Source of the DNA: Pardosa pseudoannulata | Lineage: Eukaryota > Arthropoda > Arachnida > Araneae > Lycosidae | Length of the DNA: 64,000 nucleotides | Assembly: GCA_032207245.1 (NCBI GenBank) | Contig: CM063510.1 | Coordinates: forward strand, 46,612,692-46,676,691 | Reading direction: 5' to 3' | In this document: piece by piece, positions 34,561-46,503 of the stretch | Position numbering within the stretch: position 1 is the stretch's first letter | Layout of the letters: each line of letters opens with the position of its first letter | Translations under genes and position numbers: made by a program | The notes under the pieces: model-generated | What the model saw: the letters and a program-made list of their open reading frames with translations, nothing else | Told to the model about the DNA's origin: nothing | The model's database searches: none

Positions 34561-35826
34561 ATGTACAACGTCTTGCGAATCTAGTTAAAATGCGGTCAAG
34601 AATGGGAAAAAGGAAAATTTTATGTTCTGAATTTAAACTTTTCTTGCACGTACTTCAAGACGTAGCATTGAAACTTGTCAATTTCAGGTAATTTTTTTGT
34701 AAAGTCTGAATATCTTTAGCGATTACAATACTCTCTTTAATTTGTACAAGGAAGTAAAAAAAATAATTTTCATTTCCTAAATTTCAAAATGGATCTTTTA
34801 TCTTTCAGCATCATATGAGTTTTGCGTAATAGAATGTTTCCGAAACGTGTTATGCAAGACTACCTGAATTTCGTTTCATTGCACTTAATTTCCTGTATGA
34901 ATATCCCTCTACGCTGACATTGACTTTATAACGACAAAAATAGAGGCTAACAACTAAATGTCAATGTGCTTTCGGTTAACACATGTTGCCGAAAAACCAA
35001 CTAACCATGGAAATAAATATAGCAGAGAAGAACCTCGTGGTATGGAGTCTGAGACTTGGCAGACGACCAGGTGAAAGAAGAAAAACAAGCAAGTCTATGA
35101 AGAAGTTTTTTAAAAAAATAAGTAAAATGAAATACTCTATATCCATTTTCAGAAACTTTAGATAAAAGAGAATGGAGTTGCAGACGATCGATCGTGTTTA
35201 TTCACACACCCCTCTCCCCTTCCCCCTTTTCCGTCGGACTCAGACGATAGCCCCGACGCCAAAAAATTACCCGCCTTCCTTGATTAAGAATGTCACGCAA
35301 AATCGTTCTATTAAAGGATAAAACTAGGACAGTGCTTGCACGTGGGTTTTGGTGAATGTGAAACGTCACTGGGAGATTCTTTTTATCAGCTTTTGATGTA
35401 CGGCCGCGAGCTTCTGGCTGTTGCCACCATAAATGTTATTTTTTTTATTCTGTCTTTCGGAAGATATTGTTCGAACCATTTCGGGTAGCTTTCAGATTTG
35501 TAGTAGCTTATTAATGTGGTAGCATATATTTTTTTAATCTAAGAATGCGATAACTATTATCTAAGAAAGTGGTAGAGCAGGAGCTTTCATTTATGCTTTA
35601 ACTCCCACCCCCTAATATTATACACGTATGTACTTTCACACGCACACACTAAAATCTCAATTAGGTATTTCCGATCAACGTAATAAAAAAATTTGTTCTA
35701 CTTTATTTTTTAACTTTGTTATTTTATAAGCATTACTTATGTTTAGTTTAAATTCTGTAATTCGCTCTGATTCTAGAAACCTTTGGTCGTATAGGGGCAG
35801 AATCGGTAATGGTACTCTTCGGTACA
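34561..35826. other. spacer, nothing recognised
   Basis: About 1.27 kb. A pyrimidine-rich stretch near 35205-35232 and a balanced-composition stretch at 35235-35420 have no assigned identity. Confidence 0.4.
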
Positions 35827-35926
35827 GGTTTGGTTTCATTTTGGAGCGCTACAGTCTTCTATTTTGCTGCAATAGCTCTAATGACACCCGTACCTACTGC
35901 TTAAAGCCAATTCCCAACAACTACTA
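35827..35926 (-). mobile_element. SINE family 1, tail half only
   Basis: GGTTTGGTTTCATTTTGGAG, then CTAATGACACCCGTACCTAC and TAAAGCCAATTCCCAAC. The tRNA-like head is absent. Confidence 0.75.
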
Positions 35927-36172
35927 CTTCCAAACTACTTGAACACAACAAGCTAGAAAATAAGTAAAATTGGTTAGTATGTGTTTGTGAACTGATTTTC
36001 CAGCAAAATTCTGTGTCCTATTTTAGACGCAATTGGTCAACCAGAAGAGCCATTGTAGAACATCTGGTTCGAAAAATACATAACTCTTGTTGAAGGTTAA
36101 AAACGCGTGCATTCCCCCATATGCCCTCGTTATTAATTAGTATATGGTAGGGAATAGGAATTTTTCAAATTA
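35927..36172. other. spacer
   Basis: Short unassigned interval between the SINE fragment and the MITE. Confidence 0.4.
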
Positions 36173-36395
36173 CAAGTGCTACCATATTGCTGTCGAGGTA
36201 TGCCACAGGCGACTTCCGCATCATAATGACGTCAGAATTCACCAGAGATGGGAATTTGGTGCCCTAAATTCCTCTCTTGGAAAAGATATTAGTACCAGAA
36301 ATTCCAATCATTAATTTTCTTCTCTGACGATTTCTGACGTCATTATAACGCTGAAGCCGCTGTGATACATTTCGACCGCAATATGGTAGCACCTG
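36173..36395. mobile_element. MITE with ~72-bp terminal inverted repeats
   Basis: Left arm CAAGTGCTACCATATTGC...CATAATGACGTCAGAA and right arm TTCTGACGTCATTATAACG...GCAATATGGTAGCACCTG are inverted copies with scattered substitutions, leaving only ~75 bp between them. Ends CAAGTG/CAGGTG are hAT-like, but no 8-bp TSD could be matched, so the superfamily is open. Confidence 0.78.
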
Positions 36396-37120
36396 AATGT
36401 CATATAGATAGACATAATGTGGTACCGGTGACTTCCGGTAGAAACTTTACTATTTAAATTTATATTACCTGTCATTTTCCATCAGAACAAAAATCTACGG
36501 TAGTCCAATTCTACTTTGTGATGGAAAGGCTTATCGATAAAAATATCGATGCAAATTTCTCTGTCGGTCGTAACCGCATTTCCTCCTATTCAAATGTATT
36601 TTAAATATGAGCCGTGATATAAATGGAGTTTCTCGGTTAGTTCCATGGTCTTTTCTGTCACTCTGATTGTTTGGTGCTACTAAAAGTGTTGTTTTGGTAA
36701 GTCAGTCGTAAGGGAATACGACGGAATAAGTTGAAAACTGCTTTAGTTTATTTTAATACCTTGTTTATATTTTTATCGTTTGAGCTGAACGAATAAATGT
36801 TTAATCTATGAAATGAACTGTGTTTTTGGACTTTCTACCTATCTCCACATTACACGCATAACTTGACGCTGTGCACTCTGCAAATAAGTTAAAATTTACC
36901 CCAACACGGTTATGGGCCCAGCACTTTGTGTCACAGATTTCTGAAGAATCGAAATAATTGTAATTAGTCGTAGTACTTGTTGTGTTGCCTCTTCCAGGGA
37001 GGTTAAAGGACAGATTATATTCATCACTTCCGTTCACATTTAATTAATGTAGTATTGTGCGTTGATTTGAATATTGTGAGATAATCTTCACTTGATGTCA
37101 GAGAGTTGTATTTTTTTTTA
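36396..37120. other. spacer, nothing recognised
   Basis: Unassigned. A 78-codon minus-strand frame at 36801-37037 has no family resemblance. Confidence 0.4.
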
Positions 37121-38200
37121 TAAATATCGTCTGCATTATTTTCATCCATTTTATCACTAAACTTAGATATTATGTAAATAATTTTATTTTATATTTGACT
37201 TAAATAATAGATTAGGTATCTATGTGATAATTTTAATTTTAACTATTGATTATTTTTTGTTGCAATGAACATTTTATCATAACAAATTCTTTTCATAAAA
37301 GTCTAGTGGCCGGTCTCGCTGTTGCTGAATATCATTAAAATAATAACATTTTTAAGATATAACAACAAAAAACATTTAAAAAAGTAAATTTCGTAAAAAC
37401 TGGTAAATTTATTAAACTTCATTGTGTAGAATACTATTTTATTTCTCTCACAAGCAATACAAACAACTCTTAAGAATGCTTTCTTTTAAACAATTTCAAA
37501 TTTTAATTTTATATTAAGTCCACCAATATCTCAAGATGTCCAGCATTCAGCGACATTCAAAATACTGGTCAACATTTTTACGACATTAGCCGATATATTT
37601 GTGCTACCTCAGCCCTATAAGATTTTCTTCTTCGGTCCCTTAAGTGCCGTATAAGAGAGATCACTGCAGTTTTATTGTCTCAAAATTGTGTGCGTTATCA
37701 TCAAACTAGCATATAGCCCGTCATATGGCGGAATCAGTAAGATTTTTAATTTTCCAGAATTATAAATATATGAGGAGGTAAAAAATGTGTTAATAGAATA
37801 TTTGTATAATAGAAAATATTTATTTTCTAAACATTTTTATTAATAGAAAATTAAACGGATTCTTTCTTGATATACCTAGGGCCGGTCTCACCAAAGTCAT
37901 TTAACAGATAACCGCGATTAAACCAAGCAACCAACCAATGGCGGGACTCAATTTTCCGTTTCAACAGCGGTTAATCACGGTTAGCCGTTAAACGACTTTG
38001 GTGAGACCGGCATCTAGACTTTTATGAAAAAAAATTTGTTATAATAAAATGTTCATTGCAACAAAACATAATCGATGATTAAAATTAAAATTATCACATA
38101 GATACCTAATCTATAATTTAAGCCAAATATAAAGGGAAGTTATTTACATAATATCTAAGTTCAGTGATAAAACGTATGAAAATAATGCAGACGATATTTA
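37121..38200. repeat. long imperfect inverted repeat (arms ~200 bp, spacer ~680 bp)
   Basis: Left arm 37121-37319 and right arm 38001-38200 are inverted copies at roughly 90% identity by eye. Shared text includes TAAATATCGTCTGCATTATT, TAGATTAGGTATCTATGTGA, GTTGCAATGAACATTTTAT and CATAAAAGTCTAG. It could be a foldback element or an inverted duplication. The spacer contains no frame. Confidence 0.9.
37881..38011. mobile_element. 131-bp MITE with ~40-bp inverted repeats
   Basis: Left GCCGGTCTCACCAAAGTCAT and right inverted ACGACTTTGGTGAGACCGGC, with further pairing through ATAACCGCGATTAA and TTAATCACGGTTA. Its right arm coincides with the inner end of the long inverted repeat, and the start of its left end (GGCCGGTCTCGC) also appears at the left arm's inner end (37308-37319). 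Confidence 0.85.
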
Positions 38201-38612
38201 AATAATTTAAAATAAGAAATGATTAAGTGAGATGTTTAAAGGAATGACTTCATAATACTAGAAAAAATGTTATTTTTACCTATTTATTATGTGATAAATT
38301 GATAAATTTAATCGCCTGCTCTTAACTGGGGAAAATAGGGCTTGAAATAATGGCATTAATCGCTCGGAAAAGGGGGGAAGGGGGGATTTCGAACGTTTTG
38401 AAGACGACAGTATTTTTTGCTGTGATATGAAGTATATTTATACCAATTTGTTTTAGAATCGAATCGATAGTTTAGGAGAAGATAAACTTTTCTCGCTTTG
38501 AATTTTGCCAACCCTAACTCATAAAAGAATCCAATATGGATGCATCTTTCCATTCCATGTCCAACCGCTTCATAACTTCGAGGGCAGACGGACAAATAAC
38601 TCAGGGTATTAT
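38201..38612. other. spacer, nothing recognised
   Basis: AT-rich, with a G-run near 38370 (AAGGGGGGAAGGGGGGAT). Nothing else was identified. Confidence 0.4.
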
Positions 38613-38625
38613 TATATAGGGGAGA

Positions 38626-38806
38626 TTGGTTTGGTTTGGTTTGGAGTGTTACGGTCTACTTTTTATAACACGAGGGCTAATGAGACCGGGACCTACAGCT
38701 TAAATCCGATTCCGAACGGCTACGAACACCCATGCCACTGTGGGATTTGAACCCACGAACTCTGGTACCGAAGGTCAGCACCCTAACCAATCGGCCATCG
38801 TTCGGC
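38626..38806 (-). mobile_element. SINE family 1, full length, near consensus, 13-bp TSD
   Basis: Tail TTGGTTTGGTTTGGTTTGG, body TGAGACCGGGACCTACAGCT, head ending CCAATCGGCCATCGTTCGGC. The TSD TATATAGGGGAGA lies at 38613-38625 and 38807-38819. Confidence 0.93.
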
Positions 38807-38819
38807 TATATAGGGGAGA

Positions 38820-39763
38820 AGATACTAACTGTATTTCATTTCAGTACATTTTCTAGGTCAGAAGTAAGAATTTTGTTTATAGACCTTTTTCGAACAGTCA
38901 CTTCGAGTCTTTTTTGGTTGTGGAGTGACATATGAAATAGATCGCCATGAATATTTTTCCAGTTAAATGTTCGATATTGATATGACAGATAACCTTACAG
39001 AAGCTTTAACAAGATTCCAGAAACATCCATAATGGAGAAATCATCCATAATCCAAAATAGATGATCTCTCACTTGTACGATTCTCTCCCTTATACGACAT
39101 TTTTTATTAAATCTTTTGACAGCCGTATAAAAGGGAGTTATCACTGTGGTTTTATTTTTTTAAAATTAAGTACTTTATCGTCATATGAAACTCGAGCATC
39201 TTCCAGACAAAGGTAGGAATTTTGTTTACCGTCTATTTCAAACAACACTCCGAAACATTTTCGTTTTCACTTAGACGGAGTAGCATATGCAACAGTTCAC
39301 TTTTCATATTTAGCCAACATGCTGCATGTAAAAAAATATTATTTTAACTTATAACTCTGTTTTTCTTAAACTGTGGAGTAACATGTGTTTTTTACTTTCA
39401 GAAGTTCGCTTCCGCTTAACTTATTGCGCGCCTCGCTTGCTGGGATCTTTGCCAAGAACAGAAGAATGGAAATTTAAAGCGTGGGAAGGAAAGGGAGTGT
39501 AGGAAAAAAAAAGGTCTATTAAATGAGGAAAAGCAGATGATGATACATTATGTACAACTCTGCCAAAATTAAATAGTAGAGGTAGAATATTTTTTTTAAA
39601 TAACGCCAAAAATATGGAATTCAGTTTTGACTTCTTTCTGTTTATTCTGGTTCTTCTCATTCCAGTAAGAAATATAGAAAGCATAAATACCTAGTTGCTT
39701 AGATTTAGAGTTAACTATTCATATATATGTAACGTGCAAATTTATATCTGCCGGTTACACAAG
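38820..39763. other. spacer, nothing recognised
   Basis: Unassigned AT-rich interval ending at the TSD of the LTR. An 87-codon minus-strand frame (39421-39684) is not supported. Confidence 0.4.
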
Positions 39764-39890
39764 CCCCTTGTTGTATAGGTACTTACAACTCATATACCAG
39801 TGTTCATTCTTCAAAGGGGAAACACAGTAAAATATACTCTATAGAATTAAAAGTAAATGCCTTACATTTAAATTAAACACTTATTATATA

Positions 39891-40893
39891 CAGTAGAACC
39901 TGGATTAACCGAGCTTCGATTAACCGCGGTTTCTGTTAACCGAGTCAATAACGAAGTCTAATTTTTTTTTTCCTTTCCAAAATAAGCTTGGAAAAATTAT
40001 ACACATTTTTGTTCGTTACCCGCATTACAGGCACTTCTTCCACACAACGTGGTTGCCCAGGCATGGCAGTTAGTGAATCCAGCTTCAATTCGTAAATCAT
40101 TCAATAAAATAATTGTTGAAAAGAGGAGGCAGGGTGAATCCCAGCAGACGGAAAACAAACCTACAGGGAATTTTTTTAGATCATCAATGGAATTAAAGGA
40201 TGTGAGGAAGTTTTGGAAGAGGACATTTCCGAGTGGCTGGACGTTGAAAAACAACATCCAAATTTTGAAATTCTCAATGACGAATTAATCATACAAGCGT
40301 TAATTATTCAACGGACATTAATAACGCTGAAAATGAAAATGAGGACTTTATGGATTCTAAGACTATATGTCATAGTGAAGGTGTTCAAGCAACGACAACT
40401 GCCCTAAAATATTTGGAGCAAAAAAACGATGCTACACCTATGGATCTCCTGTTGTTCAAAAATTGGCGAGATAAGGCTGCCCATGATAGAAATTCTGAAT
40501 TTTTGCAACGAAAGGTAACAGACTTTTTTAAAAGAATGCAAATTTAACAAATTATGGAATATTAAATTTTAAAAATACAATATTTTCTTGAGATTTGTGT
40601 TATTTTTTAAAATGCGTCTTTCGGTATTTAACTAAGTATAGTTAAAAAAATTCCATTTTACTCTTTAAAATTTACTACTAGAGTTGATTTCCGTTTTAAA
40701 TATTTTTAGCTATGAAACATAAGTTCATATATGTTTATTTTTATCACTTAAAGAACGTTCTATTGTTTTTTACTTTAAAATTTAGTTCAATTCGCAAGCA
40801 CGGAAGGTTTTTATACAGGGTTTCTATTAACGAGATTCCCGATATCCGAGGTACAAGAGGTCCCAATTATCTTGGATAATCGATGTTCTACTG
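39891..40893 (+). mobile_element. pogo/Tigger-type element (1003 bp), non-autonomous
   Basis: Terminal inverted repeats CAGTAGAACCTGGATTAACC and, at the right end, GATAATCGATGTTCTACTG. TA target duplications lie at 39889-39890 and 40894-40895. The un-inserted target is seen in the first LTR copy at 9994-9997 (CTGTACATTCATTTAC). Full-length Tiggers are >2 kb; here the DNA-binding and most catalytic parts are deleted. Confidence 0.92.
40020..40547 (+). pseudogene. Tigger/jerky-like transposase, C-terminal remnant
   Basis: Pieces in three frames resemble the C-terminal half of pogo-type DDE transposases (CENP-B/jerky/Tigger-derived proteins). They read AWQLVNPASIRKSFNKIIVE, then, after a frame change near 40200, EDISEWLDVEKQHPNFEILN, then GVQATTTALKYLEQKNDATP and DKAAHDRNSEFLQRKVTDFF to a stop at 40545-40547. 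At least two frameshifts separate them, and the HTH and first catalytic residues are absent. Confidence 0.85.
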
Positions 40894-41619
40894 TACATTA
40901 TTTACAAATTAATATATAACTTTATTAATATGTGACATGATATTCATTATCTGGTTTTGATATTCATCAATATTTTTAAATTGGTATTCCTTAATCAAAA
41001 TGTTATGAGACCCAGATATCAATCATGAATATTAAGTCGGTTTACCTCCAGGCATTCACAGGGATACAGGGCGGGGCTCAAGGCAGACTGAACGTCGGTT
41101 CTAGCTTAAAAGTCGTCACTTTGCTAAACGTTGCTGCTGTCGTATCGGTCGACACTTTGTCGGATACGGGATCGGACAAATATTGCTGGCCCGGATTCTC
41201 TGGCTTGGTCACGGGATCTGGATGCACCCGTCCACTATGGTTCTTGACATCCACTCCTTTTCCAATTTTTTTTTCACAACTTTACTCCTTGGTTCAAAAC
41301 CCCTTTCTTTCTCTTTCCAACCACTTGTTAGTGAAATTTTCCCACATCTCCATCCCTTCGGGTGTGCAGGTAGGCTCATTAAAATGGCCCCTTTGGTGAA
41401 AATTGACATTATTACCTAGCACCTGCCCCCATATCTCACGGCTGCATCCATGCCTGACCTTGACCGTTACACCTGTGCCACTCCATCAGCTATAACTCCT
41501 CCGGAGTCCCCCATTAAAATTCGAAGTCCACAGCTGCGTCTATATTCTTCCTAGAAATTTAGTCCCCAGCTGTGTGTGTACGTGCTGACAACCTTGGGAA
41601 AATACATCAGTACTCCCCT

Positions 41620-42109
41620 ATTATTTTGAGTTGCCCGGGCTTATTAGGCAATGAGGAACCTACGTAAATTGCAGTCGATCCATTAAAACAAAGCGAAGTC
41701 TGAGGTGGAAGTTTATTTGAGGCTGAAAAACCTATTTACCCAACAAGAGCAAAGCATCGAATGATAATACAAAAACACTCTTCTATTACATATTTCGTCC
41801 CACAGCGGTGATCAAGGGGAGAGTTATTCTCATGAGACCGGCAACTTAACATTATGCAGCAAATTAGACATCGGAAGTCTGACATTATTAGCTTGGGACA
41901 GATGGAAAATGTGGCAAGTGGACAGAAAATCATCATTTATCCTAGAGTTAGTTTTGGGAGAGTGGTAAAAATAATTTAAGTCTGCAAACATGTCTTTAAA
42001 TAAGACATTGTACGACTGAGAAATTACGTACGAAAGAATAAGAAGGGGTAAAAGGAGAATTTTAGATAGATATTTTAGGTGTAATAATTTTGATATATTA
42101 CATATATAT
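41620..42109 (-). repeat. flank module of the microsatellite-linked repeat
   Basis: The stretch next to the (TG) run, AATAATTTTGATATATTACA (about 42081-42100), is shared with 15780-15812. Farther left nothing is recognised. Confidence 0.45.
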
Positions 42110-42520
42110 GTTGTGTGTGTGTGTGTAATAAGACGGAATCTACGAAGAGTGGTTGAAGTCATGGACAGAGCAAGACACCGTTTTAGTCGCAAAAGACCCT
42201 TATTAGAACATCGGTTATCAGAAAGTTTCCATTTCATTATAGGGACGGGATAAACTGGGAGATCAACTAACTGTAGAAATCTAAGTAAAAATCTGTGTAA
42301 GAATCTATGTAAACATTTGGGTATAGCATCTAGGTAGAAATATGGGTAAAAATCTTTCTCCGATAGCGTTCATCTTCTTTTTGTTCTGGAATTTCTTAAA
42401 TTGGCCACTAGAGCATTATAAAAATTTAATTTTTTAGACCCCTTTCCCAAGGGCATGAACTGTAGCCCCAGTGGTTAATTTAGATTAAGGATTAAAAGGG
42501 GAAAGCTTTTTTTTCCCAAC
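42110..42520 (-). repeat. microsatellite-linked repeat R2, copy 1
   Basis: Inverted relative to the other copies. On the minus strand: AACCACTGGGGCTACAGTTC, GGCCAATTTAAGAAATTCCA, AACAAAAAGAAGATGAACGC, AATAAGGGTCTTTTGCGA, then TTATTACACACACA into the microsatellite. An extra AGATTTTTAC/AGATTCTTAC-type short repeat lies within (42290-42350). Confidence 0.8.
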
Positions 42521-42698
42521 TCGCAGCTTTACAAGATCAAAAAGTTGCCTACAAGTAGTGGGTATTAGCTTTTGAACCCGAACAGAATATTCGAGAAATA
42601 ACTAATAGACATAATAAAGAAAAATCTAGAATGTTAGAGAACATAAGACAACAATAAATAACATTTTAAAATTAAAAAACCATACTTTGGATCAACCG

Positions 42699-42775
42699 CC
42701 ATGGCGAGCATCGAACCCACAAACTTTGGGTCTGGTTTTCGTGCTTTGACCATTCGGCTACTGAGCTTGTTGGCA
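42699..42775 (-). repeat. tRNA-like sequence (SINE head or pseudogene)
   Basis: Minus strand reads TGCCAACAAGCTCAGTAGCC, GAATGGTCAAAGCACG and TTTGTGGGTTCGATGCTCGC, giving an A-box-like TAGCCGAATGG and a B box GGTTCGATGC. The acceptor strands do not pair, so it is not a functional tRNA. Its relation to SINE family 1 is unclear. Confidence 0.5.
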
Positions 42776-42797
42776 AAGATTCTTTATGCGGCAAAGG

Positions 42798-43670
<873 letters not shown>

Positions 43671-44321
43671 AGTTAAATAATAAAATCAGAGAAAAGGAAA
43701 CGTACATTTCATTTTTGCTGACTATAGTAAGCATTATTTAAGCATTATTACTACATTCTTTCTTTTGCTGCTATAACACTAAGTCATTCGTCATGCATTT
43801 AATAAGTCAGAACTGGCTGGATCACATCAGCTGACTCTCATGCTTTGACATGTGAGTACAATGAATGTGGTAGAAACGGAAAGCCTATTCACTATTTTTA
43901 CATTCATTTGATCTATGCTAATTCAAAGAACTTCGTCATACGAGTCTGTTATTACTTTTTTTTTCAAGATATGTTCCTCATGTTTCAAATAGTGTTTTTT
44001 TCCTTCAAATGAACTGTTTTTCTCCCCGATGAAGAGTTTTTGAATGTAAACAGCGTCAGAGTTTCACTTTTTTTATGTTTTACAGTGAAAAAGAAGTAAC
44101 AAAAACGTCAGAGAAATAGAGTGGATATTCATCAACTGTCAATAACAGGTGACAGACTAAAGTCACAGTATGCCCTTCGACATTATGCCCCGTTGAATGG
44201 CAACAGGAAGTAAATGGTTGCATTCCATAAAAATAATTTATCCCTATCTTTTTCATCGCTATGTGAAAGAAAATAATTTTTTCCTTTATGTTTTTTGTAA
44301 CTTACGTTTCTCTTTACAAAA
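43671..44321. other. spacer, nothing recognised
   Basis: AT-rich unassigned sequence. Confidence 0.45.
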
Positions 44322-44327
44322 TCATAC

Positions 44328-44491
44328 CGCCAAACGATGACTAAATGGTAGAGCACTGCTCTTTTCAGTGCCAGAGTTCGCGGGTTCGAATCCCGCAACT
44401 GGCATGTATGTTCGGAATCGGCTTAACGCAGTAGGTCCCGGTCTCATTAGCCCTCGTGTAGGAAAACGTAGCGCTCCAAACGAAACTAAAG
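44328..44491 (+). mobile_element. SINE family 1 variant with tRNA-like head
   Basis: Head CGCCAAACGATGACTAAATGGTAGAGC-like (CGATGACTAAATGGTAGAGC), B box GCGGGTTCGAATCCCGCAAC with a perfectly paired T-arm. The body is shortened: the GATGTTCGTAGCC block is reduced to ATGTTCGGAATCGG. A 6-bp TSD TCATAC lies at 44322-44327 and 44492-44497. Confidence 0.85.
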
Positions 44492-44497
44492 TCATAC

Positions 44498-45206
44498 TAT
44501 TACAAATTGATTATTTGTGTTACGGGCTGTTCATAAATAATGTAGCACTTTTTTCAATATATAGGACTTCTCATCCACTTTGTCCCAAAATGTTACACTT
44601 CAGCACCCCCCCCCCTTCATCACCTCTTGTCACATTACAAGCTCTGTTACGTAAACATATGCTTCAGAAGAAAAACACTGCGTTATAGAACGTTTCTCAA
44701 ATTTTATTTTTAATGTTTCCATGACATCTGAAGTTCTTTTAGTGTTTCCATGACATCTGAAAATATAACAAAAATTATGAATTTATTTTGTATGATATGA
44801 TAGTAAAGATTTACAACAAAAACATAACTAATATTCAATAGCAATAAAATTTCAGTATAAAAGAACAATTGAAAACAGTAGTACTTTGGAATTTTAAATG
44901 GAATTGGTAATATTTTGCTTGCTTTAAATCTTACCTTAACCCTTTAGCGAACAGTGGTTTCGCAATGAGATAACATTCAAATATCTTAATTTTTTCTTTA
45001 CTTTTTGTAGACATATGAATGATTTTATTGATTTTTTATGTTTTGACAATTTGAACCGTAATATTTGACAGCACTACATTGAATTTATATTTTTTCTTTT
45101 AAATATATGTAATTTAACTTTCCGTACCTGGAAAGTCAGTAATTCGATTTTTCTGACTTATAACTTCAAATAAAAGCATCTACCAAACAACACTTATAAA
45201 TTGTTA
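44498..45206. other. spacer, nothing recognised
   Basis: Contains a C-run at 44606-44615 and a short duplicated TTTCCATGACATCTGAA (44715 and 44745). Otherwise AT-rich. Confidence 0.45.
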
Positions 45207-45510
45207 AGTTATTTATTCGTTATACTATTTTTAAGCTATTTATTTATTATACTATTTGTTAAGATATTTATTTATTATTCTATTTGTTTAGCTATTTATT
45301 TATTACACTGTTAAGATATTTATTTATTATGCTGTTTATTAAGCCATTTATTTATTATACTGTTTGTTAAGCTATTTATTTATTATACTATTTTAAGTTA
45401 TTTATTTATTATACTGTTTGTTAAGCTATTTATTTATTGTTTATTTTACTATTTGTTAAACTTTTTATTTGTTGTACTATTTTAAGAATATTTATTTAAT
45501 GTTCTTACAA
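45207..45510. repeat. ~32-bp minisatellite, about ten units
   Basis: Units of the form AAGCTATTTATTTATTATAC-TATTTGTT repeat with small variations (GATATT, GCCATT, GTTATT) from 45207 to about 45510. Confidence 0.92.
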
Positions 45511-45898
45511 TATAATTAAAATTTTGAAAAGTATTATATTCAAGCTGTACAAGGGGAGGGGTTTGTCTGTTAAACTACCCCTCAAACCCTCCTAAACGTA
45601 TGTTAACGTAACGTATGTTACTCTAAGAAATGTTAAGGAAAATTTTCATATATTTTACATGCATTTAAGGTTCATACATAACATTTATAAACTAATTTCA
45701 TTAAATTCTAAAGAATTTATATTGGTGACCTTCAAAGGGTTAATAACCGTAAAATTCTAAAATGGATTTTAAAAAATGCTTCAATATTAGTATAACGCCT
45801 CGCGCGTCCCCGGCTGCACTTTCAGATGTCTGCACGCCTAGTTTCTATACCTGATCGCTTATGGTTACTGGAGCAAGTATCTTGGGTTCGATTAAAAC
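45511..45898. other. spacer, nothing recognised
   Basis: Includes a short direct repeat around ACGTATGTTA (45597 and 45612). Nothing coding was seen. Confidence 0.4.
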
Positions 45899-46503
45899 CT
45901 GTATTGCCGACAAATTAATCACAGCAGCGACAAAAGTCTGGATTAAACATTTATTATTAAGAAGATTTGTTAAAACATATGTACACTTCAAATCATACTC
46001 AAAACAGGGCCGAAATAAGACCGAGAAAAAAACAAATGGTGCCGAGCGGAAAACACCTCTCTCGGTCTCAGCTCCTTTCACCAGAATGTCCGTTCTCCGT
46101 CGTTCCGACCGGGCATCTCTCCTCTCCTCTTCGCGAGGGGCCGAACGATGGCCGAATGGTTAGGGTGCTGGCCTTCGGAACCGGAGTTCGTGGGTTCGAG
46201 TCCCACTATGGCATGGATGTTCGTAGCCGTTCGGAATCGGCTTTAAGCAGTAGGTCCCGGTCTCATTAGCCCTCGTGTTGCAAAAAGTAGACCGTAGCAC
46301 TCCAAACCAAACCAAACCTTCGCGAGGGCCGGGTGGAATCCCCCCCTCGGTCAAGTTTTCGCCTCCACGGGAAAATGTCCTTCTCCGCAGCTGGGTTCGC
46401 ATCCATCGCCAACTCCCGTTTATACCTCCGTGGAACAGAGCTTGACCACCCTCTCTCGGAGTGACCATCTTCGGCCGCCGAAAAAAAAGGGGCCCATGTA
46501 ACA
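45899..46503 (-). mobile_element. probable solo LTR, interrupted by a SINE
   Basis: On the minus strand it starts TGTTACATGGGCCCC and could end GGCAATACA at 45899. It is markedly GC-rich, with a minus-strand AATAAATG near 45950. A young SINE sits inside it. No TSD matches at these ends (AAACC and CCAAC) and no second copy lies in the window, so the boundaries are provisional. Confidence 0.4.
46140..46317 (+). mobile_element. SINE family 1, best reference copy (178 bp), 11-bp TSD
   Basis: RNA polymerase III-type SINE with a tRNA-derived head. A box TGGCCGAATGG and B box GGTTCGAGTCC fit the tRNA promoter consensus. The body contains GTAGCCGTTCGGAATCGGCT, AGCAGTAGGTCCCGGTCTCA and TAGCCCTCGTGTTGC. 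The 3' end is TCCAAACCAAACCAAAC. The TSD CTTCGCGAGGG lies at 46129-46139 and 46318-46328. It is nearly identical to 38626-38806 and 62458-62624, suggesting a recently active subfamily. Confidence 0.96.

Larger units (their letters stand above)
39769..41614 (+). mobile_element. solo LTR, second copy, interrupted by a Tigger element
   Basis: Starts TGTTGTATAGGTACTTACAA and ends ACATCAGTACT. The TSD CCCCT lies at 39764-39768 and 41615-41619. It matches 9888-10705 along its whole length (e.g. AGGGGAAACACAGTAA, GAAATTTTCCCACATCT, CTTCGGG.GTGCAGGT.GGCTC, TGACCTTGACCGTTAC). Without the 1-kb Tigger it would be about 840 bp. Frames such as 41025-41399 lie within the LTR and are not genes. Confidence 0.88.

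Noticed and set aside
41025..41419. 124- and 78-codon plus-strand frames resembling a hydrophobic protein
   Set aside because: Part of the solo LTR at 39769-41614. The corresponding region of the first LTR copy (10132-10460) does not keep the frame.
44328..44401. Possible functional tRNA gene, with a good T-arm and A and B boxes
   Set aside because: The acceptor stem does not close, and the sequence continues into the SINE body with a TSD around the whole, so it is a SINE head.
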